A stretch of 64,000 nucleotides of DNA from Thermohalobaculum sp039026375 (GCA_039026375.1 JBCCML010000004.1:83466-147465), one strand, 5' to 3'; positions 36,616 through 45,196 are shown, counted from the stretch's first letter. Made by a program: numbers and translations. Notes: a model not told the origin generated them from the sequence alone.

Positions 36616-36683
36616 CGCTGGCCTAGTCGGCGCCTCTGGGCTTCCGGCCTAGGGCACCGATCACATCACAGAAAGGAAAAGTC

Positions 36684-37604
36684 ATGAACCAGAGGTTCGA
36701 CCACACATCTGCTTCCGCTTGCGGCTGCGGCCCTTCTAGCCACGATGCCGATCAGGATCAGAAGATCCGCGCCTTGGCCGGCCAGGTCCAGGTGCTGTCG
36801 CAACTTATGGCGGATTACATCGATCTCGACCCTACTGTCGAGAACACGCGCGCGAACGCGCGCGAACTGGCGCGCGAAATCTTGCGTATCACCGGTGGCA
36901 GACCAGTTGCCCCCGGAGCGTTTCCCGAATGTTGCCTGGTCGGCAATAGCAGCGGCGGCGGTTTCCTCAACGGTTGGTTCTGCACGGGCACGCTGATCCA
37001 TCCACGGGTCGTCGTCACCGCCCGTCACTGCATCACATCAACCACCGGCGCGCTTGACCCCAGTGCGATCGCCATCGGCGTAGAAGATCAGCGTGACGTA
37101 CGCCAGGGACACATCAAAAGGCTGGCTCGGATCCACGAGCATCCGACCGAAGACCTAGCCCTTTTGGTGCTGCAGTCCAAGACGGACATTCAACCTATCC
37201 CGATCGCGGAGCCGAACGAGATCGTCAACGCAGGCAGCGTTCACCTCGTTGGCTTCGGCAACACGGATCCGGCCGGCACCATCGGCTTCGGCACTAAGCG
37301 CGAAGTCGGTGTACCGATGAACGTTGTGCGAAGAACACCGAACGAGGATTTGTCGGATGCCGAGGCGATCCTACGCTTCAACTCTTTCACCGAGTTCGTC
37401 GCCGGACGCAAAGGCAGCCGCAAGGATAGCTGCACTGGTGACAGCGGCGGTCCCGCTTATGTCTCGGTCGACGGCTCCCGGAAGCTAGCAGGCGCCACGG
37501 CGCGCGCCACTGGTGAAGCCGATCAGGATTGCGGTGACGGCGGAGTCTATGTCCGCCTAGACGTTGCGAAGAACTGGATTGAGGACGTGCTGCGCACCGT
37601 ATGA
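36684..37604 (+). CDS. trypsin-like (S1) serine protease
   Basis: A 306-residue protein with a complete chymotrypsin-fold triad: His115 (VVTARHCIT), Asp157 (TEDLALLVL) and Ser254 (CTGDSGGPAY), plus paired cysteines near 100/116 and 250/277. Residues 1-75 are a Cys/His-containing start (ACGCGPSSHDAD) and a helical segment, with no signal peptide. That is unusual for a trypsin with disulfide-like cysteines, which is normally secreted. A GAAAGGAAAAG site precedes the ATG. It is the second gene of the lipoprotein-protease-protease/nuclease unit. Confidence 0.85.
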   Translation: MNQRFDHTSASACGCGPSSHDADQDQKIRALAGQVQVLSQLMADYIDLDPTVENTRANARELAREILRITGGRPVAPGAFPECCLVGNSSGGGFLNGWFCTGTLIHPRVVVTARHCITSTTGALDPSAIAIGVEDQRDVRQGHIKRLARIHEHPTEDLALLVLQSKTDIQPIPIAEPNEIVNAGSVHLVGFGNTDPAGTIGFGTKREVGVPMNVVRRTPNEDLSDAEAILRFNSFTEFVAGRKGSRKDSCTGDSGGPAYVSVDGSRKLAGATARATGEADQDCGDGGVYVRLDVAKNWIEDVLRTV

Positions 37605-37679
37605 CCGTAGCGTCAGAGCAGGGCGTTCGGCGAACGTCCTGCTCCGTTCCTTCCATCATGCATTAAAGAGAGGCTCGAA

Positions 37680-39881
37680 ATGGCCAACATTGACACGAGA
37701 CTTCAGCAGCTGATCGAAGCCACAGAGAACCGATTCCATCGCTCGAAGCCCAAACGAGACAGACTTTCAGTCGAAATGGAAAAGGCCGCCCGTGGCGGGA
37801 TGCCGGATTGGCAGGCGCTGGATCAACGCGCGCGCTACGCCCGGCGCCTTGAACGTCTGGGAATGGTCGCTGCGGCTGAGGCAGTCATCGATGAGACGGA
37901 CTCGGCATTCAATCCGCTGGAGCGCATCCTTGGTGTTAACGAACTGACGGGGATTGCCTTCGTCGAGCGGGCCCTGATCGCCGCTCGGGCCGTCGCACGT
38001 GTCGAGATCCGCGACCGCATCGGACGACTCTTGGGCTTCGGCTCGGGGGTCTTGGTATCGCCGCGTCTGCTGATGACAAACAATCACGTTCTTGGTGACG
38101 CAGCCGAGGCCGCGAACAGCGTCGCACAGTTCGAGCATCTGGTGTCGGCTGACGGGATAAACATGGATGCCCGGACCTTCCGGTTTCAACCGGGCGTATT
38201 CTTCCGGACTCATGAGGAGCTCGACTTCACCCTAGTCGCCGTCGAACCAGTGAACCGAGTCGGCGATGGACTGCGCACCCGCGGGTGGTGCCCTCTCATC
38301 GCTGGATCCGGCAAGGCGGTGATCGGAGAAAGGGTCAACATAATCCAGCATCCCGGCGGCGAACGCATGCAAATCACCGTGCGTGACAATATGATCGTGA
38401 CGCTAGTCGACGACTTTCTCCAGTACAAGGCGGACACCAAGCCCGGCTCTTCCGGCTCCGGCGTTTTCAACGAGCAGTGGGAACTCGCCGCGCTTCATCA
38501 CGCCGGCGTGCCCGCGCGCGACGGACAAAATCGCATCCTCCTGCAAGACGGCTCAGTCTGGTCGGGTCGGCGTGAGGACCTTCACAAGATCAAATGGGTC
38601 GCCAACGAGGGCACGAGGATCAGCAGCATCGTGAAGCATGTCGAGACTCTGGCGCTGACGGCTTCGGAGCGCACGCTCTGGCAGGAGGCCCTCACCGTGC
38701 CGCCCTTGCCGAATATCTGGGAACTGTTCCGCGATGGCACGTCGGTCAGCGGAAGCGAGGTCGCATCCGAACCCGGCGATGCGTTGCAGGGCCCCATCGA
38801 TCAGAACGGCGCGGCGTCCTGGCTCTTCAGGCTTTCATTCGGGCCCGTCGACACGGTGCAACCCTTTGCTCCGAATGCGAGTTTCGGATCATCCACAACC
38901 CACTCGCCTGCGGATCCATCCGCCATCGACGTGATTAACAGTAGTGCATCCGACGCCGTTCCTGCGGGACAACCCCGAGTGGATGCCTCTGTTCCTAGGC
39001 TGGCTGAACAGATCTTCGAGAGATTTCGCCACGACAGCCCGTACTATGATGCGGATGCCGATTCTGCTGCGCGCGATCTCTACTGGCGGGGTGTAGACCT
39101 CTCTTTGCCGGCCGATGATCTGGCCACACACTTGAAGCACCATCTAGAGGAGACTCATACCGAACGCCACAGCTACGCGACCGCGCGGCACAAGTTCCTC
39201 TACCCGGCCATCGATGTCCGAAAGGACGGCACATTGAAGAATGTTTACTCGGGGTCCGTCCTGGATCCGCGAGAGGCAATCTCGCGTGAGCTTGCCATGG
39301 TGTTGCCTAGGGCCGAGGCCCTCGGCTTTGAGACCGCCGGGATCGATCTTGAAAGACTTCTAGGTGACGATGAACTATGGGAAGCGGTCGAAGAAGAAGC
39401 CCTCATCCGAGAGGCAGCCAGTTCTTTTAACTGCGAGCATGTTGTCTGCCAATCCTGGTTTGACCGGCGTCAACCTATGAAAGCCGACCTGCACCACCTG
39501 TTCACTTGCGAGCCAGGGTGCAATTCTTTCCGTTCAAACATCCCCTATTGGGCCTTTGAGCCCACGGACGAAGCAGAGCGCGATCTCTGCGGCCGCCGTG
39601 AGGGAAACAAATTCGAACCGGAGTTCGGCCATGGGCCGGTGGCCAGGGCCACGATGTACTTCCTTATGCGCTATCCTGGGGAACTGGGCGACCGCCGGTC
39701 TGAACTCACAAAGAACCGGGTACCCGTCCTCATGAAATGGCATGAGACGGATCCGCCGGGCGAGTATGAGAAGCACCGCAACTGGCTGACCGAGACCGCT
39801 CAGGGAAATCGCAATCCCTTCATTGACTTCCCCGGACTTGCAACAGCAGCGCTGCTCACTCAGGGGTTCGCTAAGAGCTGA
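37680..39881 (+). CDS. trypsin-like protease fused to an endonuclease I domain
   Basis: A 733-residue, two-enzyme protein. Residues 1-80 are helical. Residues about 85-330 form a V8/trypsin-like protease with His136 (TNNHVLGD), Asp182 (LDFTLVAV) and Ser258 (KPGSSGSGVF). A linker (about 340-440) is low in complexity. Residues about 490-733 match endonuclease I (EndA/Vvn type, a beta-beta-alpha-metal nuclease): FNCEHVVCQSWF (E586, H587), ADLHHLFTC (H605, H606), then NSFRSNIPY. No signal peptide, whereas stand-alone endonuclease I enzymes are exported. A GAGAGG site precedes the ATG. The protease may process or release the nuclease; that is inference. Confidence 0.85.
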   Translation: MANIDTRLQQLIEATENRFHRSKPKRDRLSVEMEKAARGGMPDWQALDQRARYARRLERLGMVAAAEAVIDETDSAFNPLERILGVNELTGIAFVERALIAARAVARVEIRDRIGRLLGFGSGVLVSPRLLMTNNHVLGDAAEAANSVAQFEHLVSADGINMDARTFRFQPGVFFRTHEELDFTLVAVEPVNRVGDGLRTRGWCPLIAGSGKAVIGERVNIIQHPGGERMQITVRDNMIVTLVDDFLQYKADTKPGSSGSGVFNEQWELAALHHAGVPARDGQNRILLQDGSVWSGRREDLHKIKWVANEGTRISSIVKHVETLALTASERTLWQEALTVPPLPNIWELFRDGTSVSGSEVASEPGDALQGPIDQNGAASWLFRLSFGPVDTVQPFAPNASFGSSTTHSPADPSAIDVINSSASDAVPAGQPRVDASVPRLAEQIFERFRHDSPYYDADADSAARDLYWRGVDLSLPADDLATHLKHHLEETHTERHSYATARHKFLYPAIDVRKDGTLKNVYSGSVLDPREAISRELAMVLPRAEALGFETAGIDLERLLGDDELWEAVEEEALIREAASSFNCEHVVCQSWFDRRQPMKADLHHLFTCEPGCNSFRSNIPYWAFEPTDEAERDLCGRREGNKFEPEFGHGPVARATMYFLMRYPGELGDRRSELTKNRVPVLMKWHETDPPGEYEKHRNWLTETAQGNRNPFIDFPGLATAALLTQGFAKS

Positions 39882-40167
39882 GTGACAACGCAGCTGCAGA
39901 GCGTTCAGGGATGCCGAGTAGTATCTTGGCATCCCGCCCAGACTGGCAGCCTTCATCGTCTGGGTAAGCAAGAAGATACACTGTTTGCATAGCGCTGAGG
40001 TCCAGAGCTGTATCGCTGCATTATCCGGGACACTTTGACGACCGCCTACCGAGGCCATGCTCTAAGATCCGCTTCTGATCGCGGAGCTAAGACAGTAACT
40101 TGGAGATCGCAATATCTCGTTGAGACAAAAGCGAGACAATTTTTGGGTACAAATTATTTAACTTATT
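39882..40167. other. non-coding right end of the island
   Basis: About 290 bp between the protease-nuclease stop and attR. It contains the second GAGACAA pair (40122-40139) and no ORF of note. An AT-rich stretch directly precedes attR. Confidence 0.5.
40122..40139. repeat. right arm-type site, paired GAGACAA
   Basis: GAGACAAAAGCGAGACAA: two heptamers at 11-bp spacing, same orientation as 30109-30126. It ends 28 bp before the attR core. After excision both arm pairs would flank a single core, as in a phage attP. Confidence 0.55.
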
Positions 40168-40222
40168 GAAATCATTGGTCGGAGTGGCAGGATTTGAACC
40201 TGCGGCCCCTGCCTCCCGAAGA
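40168..40222. repeat. attR: core repeat within tRNA-Pro
   Basis: 55-bp partner of 29942-29996 (one mismatch at 40209/29983). It overlaps nucleotides 31-77 of the intact tRNA-Pro gene plus 8 bp beyond its 3' end, so insertion preserved the tRNA. Confidence 0.88.
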
Positions 40223-40252
40223 CAGTGCTCTACCAAGCTGAGCTACACTCCG
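40176..40252 (-). tRNA. tRNA-Pro (anticodon CGG)
   Basis: A 77-nt gene with CCA encoded. The acceptor stem CGGAGTG/CACTCCG is complete. The D-stem is GCTC/GAGC, the anticodon stem CTGTC/GGCAG closes a TTCGGGA loop giving anticodon CGG (reads CCG), and the T-stem is GCAGG/CCTGC. Its 3' end faces the island and served as the integration site. Confidence 0.95.
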
Positions 40253-40350
40253 TTCTCAGGCGCGTGGATATACTTGTGGGGCGCACAGCGCGCAAGAGGG
40301 ATTTCCGGGCTTGCAGCCACGGCGTCACGGCGCTACCTAGTCGCCCCGGA

Positions 40351-40426
40351 TGGGACGTAGCTCAATTGGTAGAGCACCGGTTTTTGGTACCGTAGGTTGG
40401 AGGTTCGAGTCCTCCCGTCCCAGCCA
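40351..40426 (+). tRNA. tRNA-Gln (anticodon TTG)
   Basis: A 76-nt gene with CCA encoded. The acceptor stem TGGGACG pairs with CGTCCCA, the D-stem is GCTC/GAGC, the anticodon loop TTTTGGT gives TTG, and the T-stem GGAGG/CCTCC is perfect. It is divergent from tRNA-Pro, about 98 bp away. Confidence 0.95.
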
Positions 40427-40440
40427 CCTTCAGATCATGA

Positions 40441-41601
40441 TCAGCGGCCGTGGGACCATGCGGTTCGGATCACGTCGGCCATCGGGTCCACCGTGGGGAT
40501 GATTGGGTTTGTCTGTGTGAGCAGATCACCCATTGCCTTTGTTGCCAGGGGCTCGATCCGATCCTCAGTCACCCCAAGATCTGCCAGCGTGCCCGGGATC
40601 TCAAAGCGGTCCAGCAGGCCACAGACTGCCGCATCGATCGAAGTGATGTCACGACCTTCGAGACCCATGGCCTCGGCCATCGGTCCAGACTTGTCGGCCA
40701 GGGCCGGCGCGTTGAAGCGCAGCACGGATGGCAAGACGACGGCGTTGGTGAGACCGTGATGCGTGTCGTACTCGGCGCCGACCATATGGCTGATCGAGTG
40801 CACGATCCCGAGGCCCTTCAAGAACGCCACTCCGGCGAGGCAGGACCCGACCAGCATGCCGCCGCGGGCCTCCAGCGACCCGGGGTTGTCGACCGCCTCG
40901 GGCAACCAGCGCCAGATCAGCCTGAGCCCCTCCAGCGCCGCACCGTCACACAAGGGATGGAACGCATCGACCGAATAGGCCTCGATCGCGTGAGTGAGGG
41001 CATCGAGACCCGTCCAGGCAGTCAGGTGCGGGGGCAGCCCCAGCGTGAGTTCGGGATCGAGGATCGTATGGGCTGGTTTCAGATCCCTGTGCCAGGCGCA
41101 GTACTTCGTGCCGGGCCCGGTCGCCGTGATCATGGCGGTTGACTCGGTCTCGGCCCCGGTGCCTGCCGTTGTCGGCACAGTGATCAGGGGCGGGAATCGC
41201 ACACCTTGCGGGGCGGGCTTGCCGAAATCAAAATCCTCCAGCGGCGTGTCGTTCAGAACCGTCAGCGCGATGGCCTTGGCACCGTCCATACCGCTGCCAC
41301 CGCCCACCGCGATGATCCCGTCGTGATCTCCGGCCTGATAGTCCTCACACCCTGACGGCACATCGGTATCCCGGGGATTGGGCGCGACCTCGGCAAATAG
41401 GCCCGCCCCCAGGCCGGCCTCTTCCAGGTGACCCATGATCTGCGCAATGAAGGGCAGTTCGGCGCTGGCGCGATCCGTGACGACCAGCGGCTTCTGCATC
41501 CCAGCATCCCTGGCGATTGACCCGACGCGAGAGATCCGACCAGCTCCATAAGTAATCGGCACAGGGAAGGTCCAGCGGCGGGGCCTTAGCAGGTCAACCA
41601 T
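40441..41601 (-). CDS. iron-containing alcohol dehydrogenase
   Basis: A 386-residue group III (Fe-dependent) alcohol dehydrogenase. The NAD-binding GGGSGMDGAKAIA is at about 99-111, TVPTTAGTGAE at about 141, and the metal-ligand region spans DALTHAIEAY (about 200) to HSISHMVGAEYDTHHGLTNAVV (about 270-290). It is the last gene of a minus-strand operon after an acyl-CoA synthetase pair and an acylating aldehyde dehydrogenase. In that context it would interconvert the aldehyde and an alcohol, for example sulfoacetaldehyde and isethionate, but the substrate is inferred only. Confidence 0.88.
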   Translation of the reverse strand: MVDLLRPRRWTFPVPITYGAGRISRVGSIARDAGMQKPLVVTDRASAELPFIAQIMGHLEEAGLGAGLFAEVAPNPRDTDVPSGCEDYQAGDHDGIIAVGGGSGMDGAKAIALTVLNDTPLEDFDFGKPAPQGVRFPPLITVPTTAGTGAETESTAMITATGPGTKYCAWHRDLKPAHTILDPELTLGLPPHLTAWTGLDALTHAIEAYSVDAFHPLCDGAALEGLRLIWRWLPEAVDNPGSLEARGGMLVGSCLAGVAFLKGLGIVHSISHMVGAEYDTHHGLTNAVVLPSVLRFNAPALADKSGPMAEAMGLEGRDITSIDAAVCGLLDRFEIPGTLADLGVTEDRIEPLATKAMGDLLTQTNPIIPTVDPMADVIRTAWSHGR

Positions 41602-41604
41602 GGC

Positions 41605-42459
41605 TCACCCCTTCAAAAGCGTTGGGATCTGACTGGGCACGTCCGCGACAGCAACTCCGGCCGCCTCCAGCGCGGCGCGTTTGGATGCGTAGTCGCCCTT
41701 ACCGCCCGCGACGATGGCGCCCGCGTGGCCCATCTTCTTGCCCGGAGGAGAGGCGCGCCCCGCGATGAATGCCACCACAGGCTTGGACATGGTCTTCGCG
41801 TACTCGGCAGCTTCCTCTTCGGCCGAACCTCCGATCTCTCCGCACAGGGCTACCGCCCGGGTGTTGGGATCGGCGTCGAGAAACTGCAGCGCCTCGCGCG
41901 TCGTGGTCCCAATCATCGGGTCACCGCCCACGCCGTAGAAGACCGACTGGCCCATGCCCTGTTGGGTGAGGTTCAGGGAGACCAAAGTCCCCAGGGACCC
42001 GGACCGAGAGATCACGCCCACATCGCCCTTCTGGAACACCCGGTCGTTGAACGCGGGCATAATGCCGATGAAGGTCTCGCCAGGGGTGACCAGCCCCGCT
42101 GTGTTCGGACCCACGATCCGTGTGCCGTTGGCCTTGGCGGCGGCATGCATCTCCATCACGTCATGCGCGGGGATATGCTCGGTCAGGCAGACCAACAGCT
42201 TGGCGCCCGCCTCGCAGGCGTCCACTGCAGCAGCCTTGGCGCCCATGGGCGGGATGAACATCAGGGCAATGTCGAACTGGCCCGAGACGTCGCGGGCGGC
42301 AGCATGGACGGGCAGACTCAGGTGTTCAGTCCCGGCCTTCTTGGGGTTCACGCCTCCGACCACGGTAGCACCGTACTCGATCATCTTCTCGGTCCACCAC
42401 GAGCCCTGGCGGCCGGTAATGCCCTGGACGAGGATACGGTGTTCCTTGCGCGGGATCAT
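41605..42459 (-). CDS. SucD-like acyl-CoA synthetase alpha subunit
   Basis: A 284-residue CoA ligase alpha subunit. The N-terminal CoA-binding Rossmann domain starts RILVQGITGRQG. The ligase part contains RSGSLGTLV (about 150) and the phosphohistidine loop PGKKMGHAGAIV (about 245). It overlaps the beta-subunit stop by 4 bp (ATGA), so expression is coupled. The neighbours suggest a ligase dedicated to a small acid rather than the TCA-cycle succinate enzyme, whose genes usually sit with sucAB. An ADP-forming sulfoacetate-CoA ligase is one possibility. Confidence 0.85.
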   Translation of the reverse strand: MIPRKEHRILVQGITGRQGSWWTEKMIEYGATVVGGVNPKKAGTEHLSLPVHAAARDVSGQFDIALMFIPPMGAKAAAVDACEAGAKLLVCLTEHIPAHDVMEMHAAAKANGTRIVGPNTAGLVTPGETFIGIMPAFNDRVFQKGDVGVISRSGSLGTLVSLNLTQQGMGQSVFYGVGGDPMIGTTTREALQFLDADPNTRAVALCGEIGGSAEEEAAEYAKTMSKPVVAFIAGRASPPGKKMGHAGAIVAGGKGDYASKRAALEAAGVAVADVPSQIPTLLKG

Positions 42460-43580
42460 TGGGCTGCCTCCACCGCTGCTTTCACCGCGTCGTCCATCAG
42501 GTCGAAGGGCTCGATGCCAAGCTCGGCTTTGACCAGCGCGACGGCTTCATCCTCGCCCGTTCCATGTATGGTGAAGAAGACGGGGATGTCCGGGTTGATC
42601 TTCTTCCAGGCCTCGACCACGCCGCCCGCCATGACGTCCGTCCGGGCGAAGGCCCCGCAGAAGTTCACCAGCAGCGCCTTGATGTTGGGGTTCTTGAGCA
42701 GGATCGTCAGGGCGGTTTCCGCCTTGGTATAGGCCTCCCCCCCGATTTCCAGGAAGTTGGAGGGCTGGCCGCCGAAATGCGTAATGGCGTCCATCGTGGT
42801 CATGGTCAGCCCCGCCCCGTTGGCCAGCACGCCGACCGAGCCGCCCAGTTCGATGTACTTCAGACCCGCGTGCGCGGCCTCCGCCTCCAAATCCGTGAGG
42901 GGGTCCGGGGTCCCGGTTGAGGCAATCTCGGCCTGCCGGGGCACGGAGCTGTCATCCACGGTCAGCTTGCAGTCCAGCGCGACGACACGCTTGTCCTGGG
43001 TCAGAACCAGCGGGTTGATCTCCAGCAGTTCGGCATCGCGGCTGCGGAAGACATCGTAAAGCTTGACCAGGGTGGCGGCGACCTCGTCCTGCTGGCCATT
43101 CAGGTCCAGACCATCCAACAGCGACGCAGCTTTGGCCACGTCCAGCCCCTTACCAATATCTACAGGCAAACGGCGCATGGCATTGGGGTCCTGTTCGGCC
43201 GCTTCCTCGACGTCCATGCCCCCAAGGTGGGAGAACAGCACGACCAGCCCGCACGTTACCGGATCGCATATTGCGGCCGCATACAGCTCCTTGGCGATCG
43301 GCACCTGCCCCTCGATCAACAGCTTCTCGACGGTAAAGCCCCCGATCTCCATGCCCAGAATGGCGTTTGCGTGGCCCTTGGCCTCCTCCGGCGTCGCGGC
43401 CAGCTGGATGCCGCCTGCCTTGCCGCGCTTGCCCGTCGGCACCTGGGCCTTGACCACGCAGGCACCAATCTCGGAGGCAGCACCCGCCGCCGCATCTGGA
43501 GTGCTCACCAATTGGCTGGGAGGGACAGCGATGCCGCCTTCAGCCAGCAACGGCTTCGCCGCGAACTCTTCGAAATTCAT
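42456..43580 (-). CDS. SucC-like acyl-CoA synthetase beta subunit
   Basis: A 374-residue ATP-grasp subunit beginning MNFEEFAAKPLLAEGGI, with VVKAQVPTGKRGKAGGIQ (about 42-60) as the nucleotide loop, LLEINPLVL (about 200) as the Mg/ATP site and a C-terminal flavodoxin-like domain (GGSVGVLANGAGL at about 247). It partners the alpha subunit in forming an acyl-CoA with ADP or GDP production. It follows the aldehyde dehydrogenase gene by 74 bp, and a hairpin lies in that gap. Confidence 0.87.
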   Translation of the reverse strand: MNFEEFAAKPLLAEGGIAVPPSQLVSTPDAAAGAASEIGACVVKAQVPTGKRGKAGGIQLAATPEEAKGHANAILGMEIGGFTVEKLLIEGQVPIAKELYAAAICDPVTCGLVVLFSHLGGMDVEEAAEQDPNAMRRLPVDIGKGLDVAKAASLLDGLDLNGQQDEVAATLVKLYDVFRSRDAELLEINPLVLTQDKRVVALDCKLTVDDSSVPRQAEIASTGTPDPLTDLEAEAAHAGLKYIELGGSVGVLANGAGLTMTTMDAITHFGGQPSNFLEIGGEAYTKAETALTILLKNPNIKALLVNFCGAFARTDVMAGGVVEAWKKINPDIPVFFTIHGTGEDEAVALVKAELGIEPFDLMDDAVKAAVEAAQ

Positions 43581-43627
43581 ATGTCCTCCCCCGTGCCAGG
43601 CTGAAGCCTGACCAACGGCTTGTCGGT

Positions 43628-43650
43628 AGGGTGGGGTTCAGACCCACCCT
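43628..43650 (-). terminator. intercistronic hairpin
   Basis: AGGGTGGG and CCCACCCT form a perfect 8-bp stem just after the aldehyde dehydrogenase gene. There is no T-run, so it more likely stabilises the upstream message or tunes expression of the ligase genes than terminates. Confidence 0.4.
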
Positions 43651-43654
43651 GGCC

Positions 43655-45097
43655 TCACTTCCCGTATTTGTCCCAGTGATTGCCGAACAGCGCCTCTTCG
43701 GACGGCTTGTCCTCCGGGATCGTGGTCACAAGGTGGGTGATGTTCACGAAGTTCGACCAGTTCAGGTTGTCGGAAATCGTGTTGCCTGCCCAGGTGCCGC
43801 CCCCCATGGACAGCGTGAAGGGCAGGGTATTTTCGAAAGACCCACCGTTGCCGAAGGTATGTGCCTGGTTGACCAGAACGCGCACCACGTCGGTGCTCGC
43901 CGCCAACGCCCGGGCATTATCCATGTTCTTGGTGTGGACGCCGACCGAGTGGCCGAGCCCCGTCACATGCAGCACCTTGGTGCAGATCTCCTGGGCCTCA
44001 GCGAAGTCCTTGGCGCGATAAACGGTCAGAACTAGGGATAGCTTCTCATCGGCGAACCCGTTCTTGCCGCCGACAGCACCTTCCTCGACCATGAAGAACT
44101 TCTGCGCCTTCGCCGCTTCTGGCAGGCCGAAGACATCCGCGGCGACCTCGGCATCCTTGGCAATCACGTGGCGGTTGAGCTTGCCGCCCTGCCACAGCGT
44201 CCCTTCCACCTGAGCCTTCTGGTCAGCCGTACAGCGCCAGCCACCAGCCCGTTCCAGCGCGGCAAAAGCCTCCTCATAGACCGCATTCAGGATCACCACG
44301 GCGTTTTCGGACGAACAGGACGTCGAGTTGTCGAAGATCTTCGACGCGGTGATCTTCTGGGCGGCGTCATCCAGATCCGCCGTCTCATCGATGATCACGG
44401 GGACGTTCCCGGCCCCGACCCCGATGGCCACCGTCCCCGACTGCATTGCCCGCTTAACGTTGTTCTGAGAGCCGGTGACCACCGCCAGATCGCATTGCTC
44501 GATCAGCGCCTGGGTCATCGCCTTGTTTACAGGGTTGGGCAGGATCTGCACCAGATCCTCCGGATGACCGGCCTTGGCCAACTCCGCCCGCATCAGATCG
44601 ACGGTCTTGGCAGTCGTGTAGTACCCTGCAGGCGAGGGCGCGATGATGACGGGGTTGCCCCCTTTCAGCGCCATCATGGCTTTGTTCACCGGGGTTGCCG
44701 CCGGGTTGGTCGAGGGGCAGACGGCCCCCACAACCCCCACGGGTTTGCCATACTTGACCATGCCCTTCTCGGGTTCCTCCGAGATGACGCCCACCGTACG
44801 CACCCGCATCAGGTCGCGCAACGTCCCAAACGTCTTGCGCGTGTTCTTGATGATCTTCGAAGGAACGTTGCCCAGCCCGGTATCTTCGACAGCCAGCTTG
44901 GCCAGCATCTCGGCATTCTCGGGCTTGTAGATCGACCAGGCCAGTGCGGTGACGGCCTCGTCAACCCGAGCCTGATCGTGATTCTCGTAGGCGTCCTGGG
45001 CGGCGCGCGCCCGCGAGACCAGTTCGGCAACGCGGTCGGCTTCGGTCACTACTGGGATGGCTTGGGGCGTGCCAATCGCTTCCACGGGGGCAGACAT
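43655..45097 (-). CDS. CoA-acylating aldehyde dehydrogenase, probably sulfoacetaldehyde dehydrogenase (SauS-like)
   Basis: A 480-residue acylating aldehyde dehydrogenase. The cofactor region has VGAVCPSTNPAATPVNK (about 125) and VTGSQNNVKRA (about 205). The catalytic Cys is in DNSTSCSSENAVV (about 260), typical of the AdhE/EutE/SauS branch rather than hydrolytic ALDHs. A C-terminal NGGSFENTLPFTLSMGGGTWAGN is also of that branch. GGAGGATCG precedes the ATG. With the CoA ligase and Fe-ADH it makes an acid-to-aldehyde-to-alcohol (or reverse) route; sulfoacetate/sulfoacetaldehyde is the best guess, from my recall of SauS sequences. No transporter is linked. Confidence 0.8.
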   Translation of the reverse strand: MSAPVEAIGTPQAIPVVTEADRVAELVSRARAAQDAYENHDQARVDEAVTALAWSIYKPENAEMLAKLAVEDTGLGNVPSKIIKNTRKTFGTLRDLMRVRTVGVISEEPEKGMVKYGKPVGVVGAVCPSTNPAATPVNKAMMALKGGNPVIIAPSPAGYYTTAKTVDLMRAELAKAGHPEDLVQILPNPVNKAMTQALIEQCDLAVVTGSQNNVKRAMQSGTVAIGVGAGNVPVIIDETADLDDAAQKITASKIFDNSTSCSSENAVVILNAVYEEAFAALERAGGWRCTADQKAQVEGTLWQGGKLNRHVIAKDAEVAADVFGLPEAAKAQKFFMVEEGAVGGKNGFADEKLSLVLTVYRAKDFAEAQEICTKVLHVTGLGHSVGVHTKNMDNARALAASTDVVRVLVNQAHTFGNGGSFENTLPFTLSMGGGTWAGNTISDNLNWSNFVNITHLVTTIPEDKPSEEALFGNHWDKYGK

Positions 45098-45196
45098 GGG
45101 CGATCCTCCTATTTTTGGCTTTCGCTCTGTTAGCGCCGGTGCGTGCCGTGCGCTAGGGGCAAAGCCTGTTCTGCGAATGGGCCAGTGATGGGCCGT

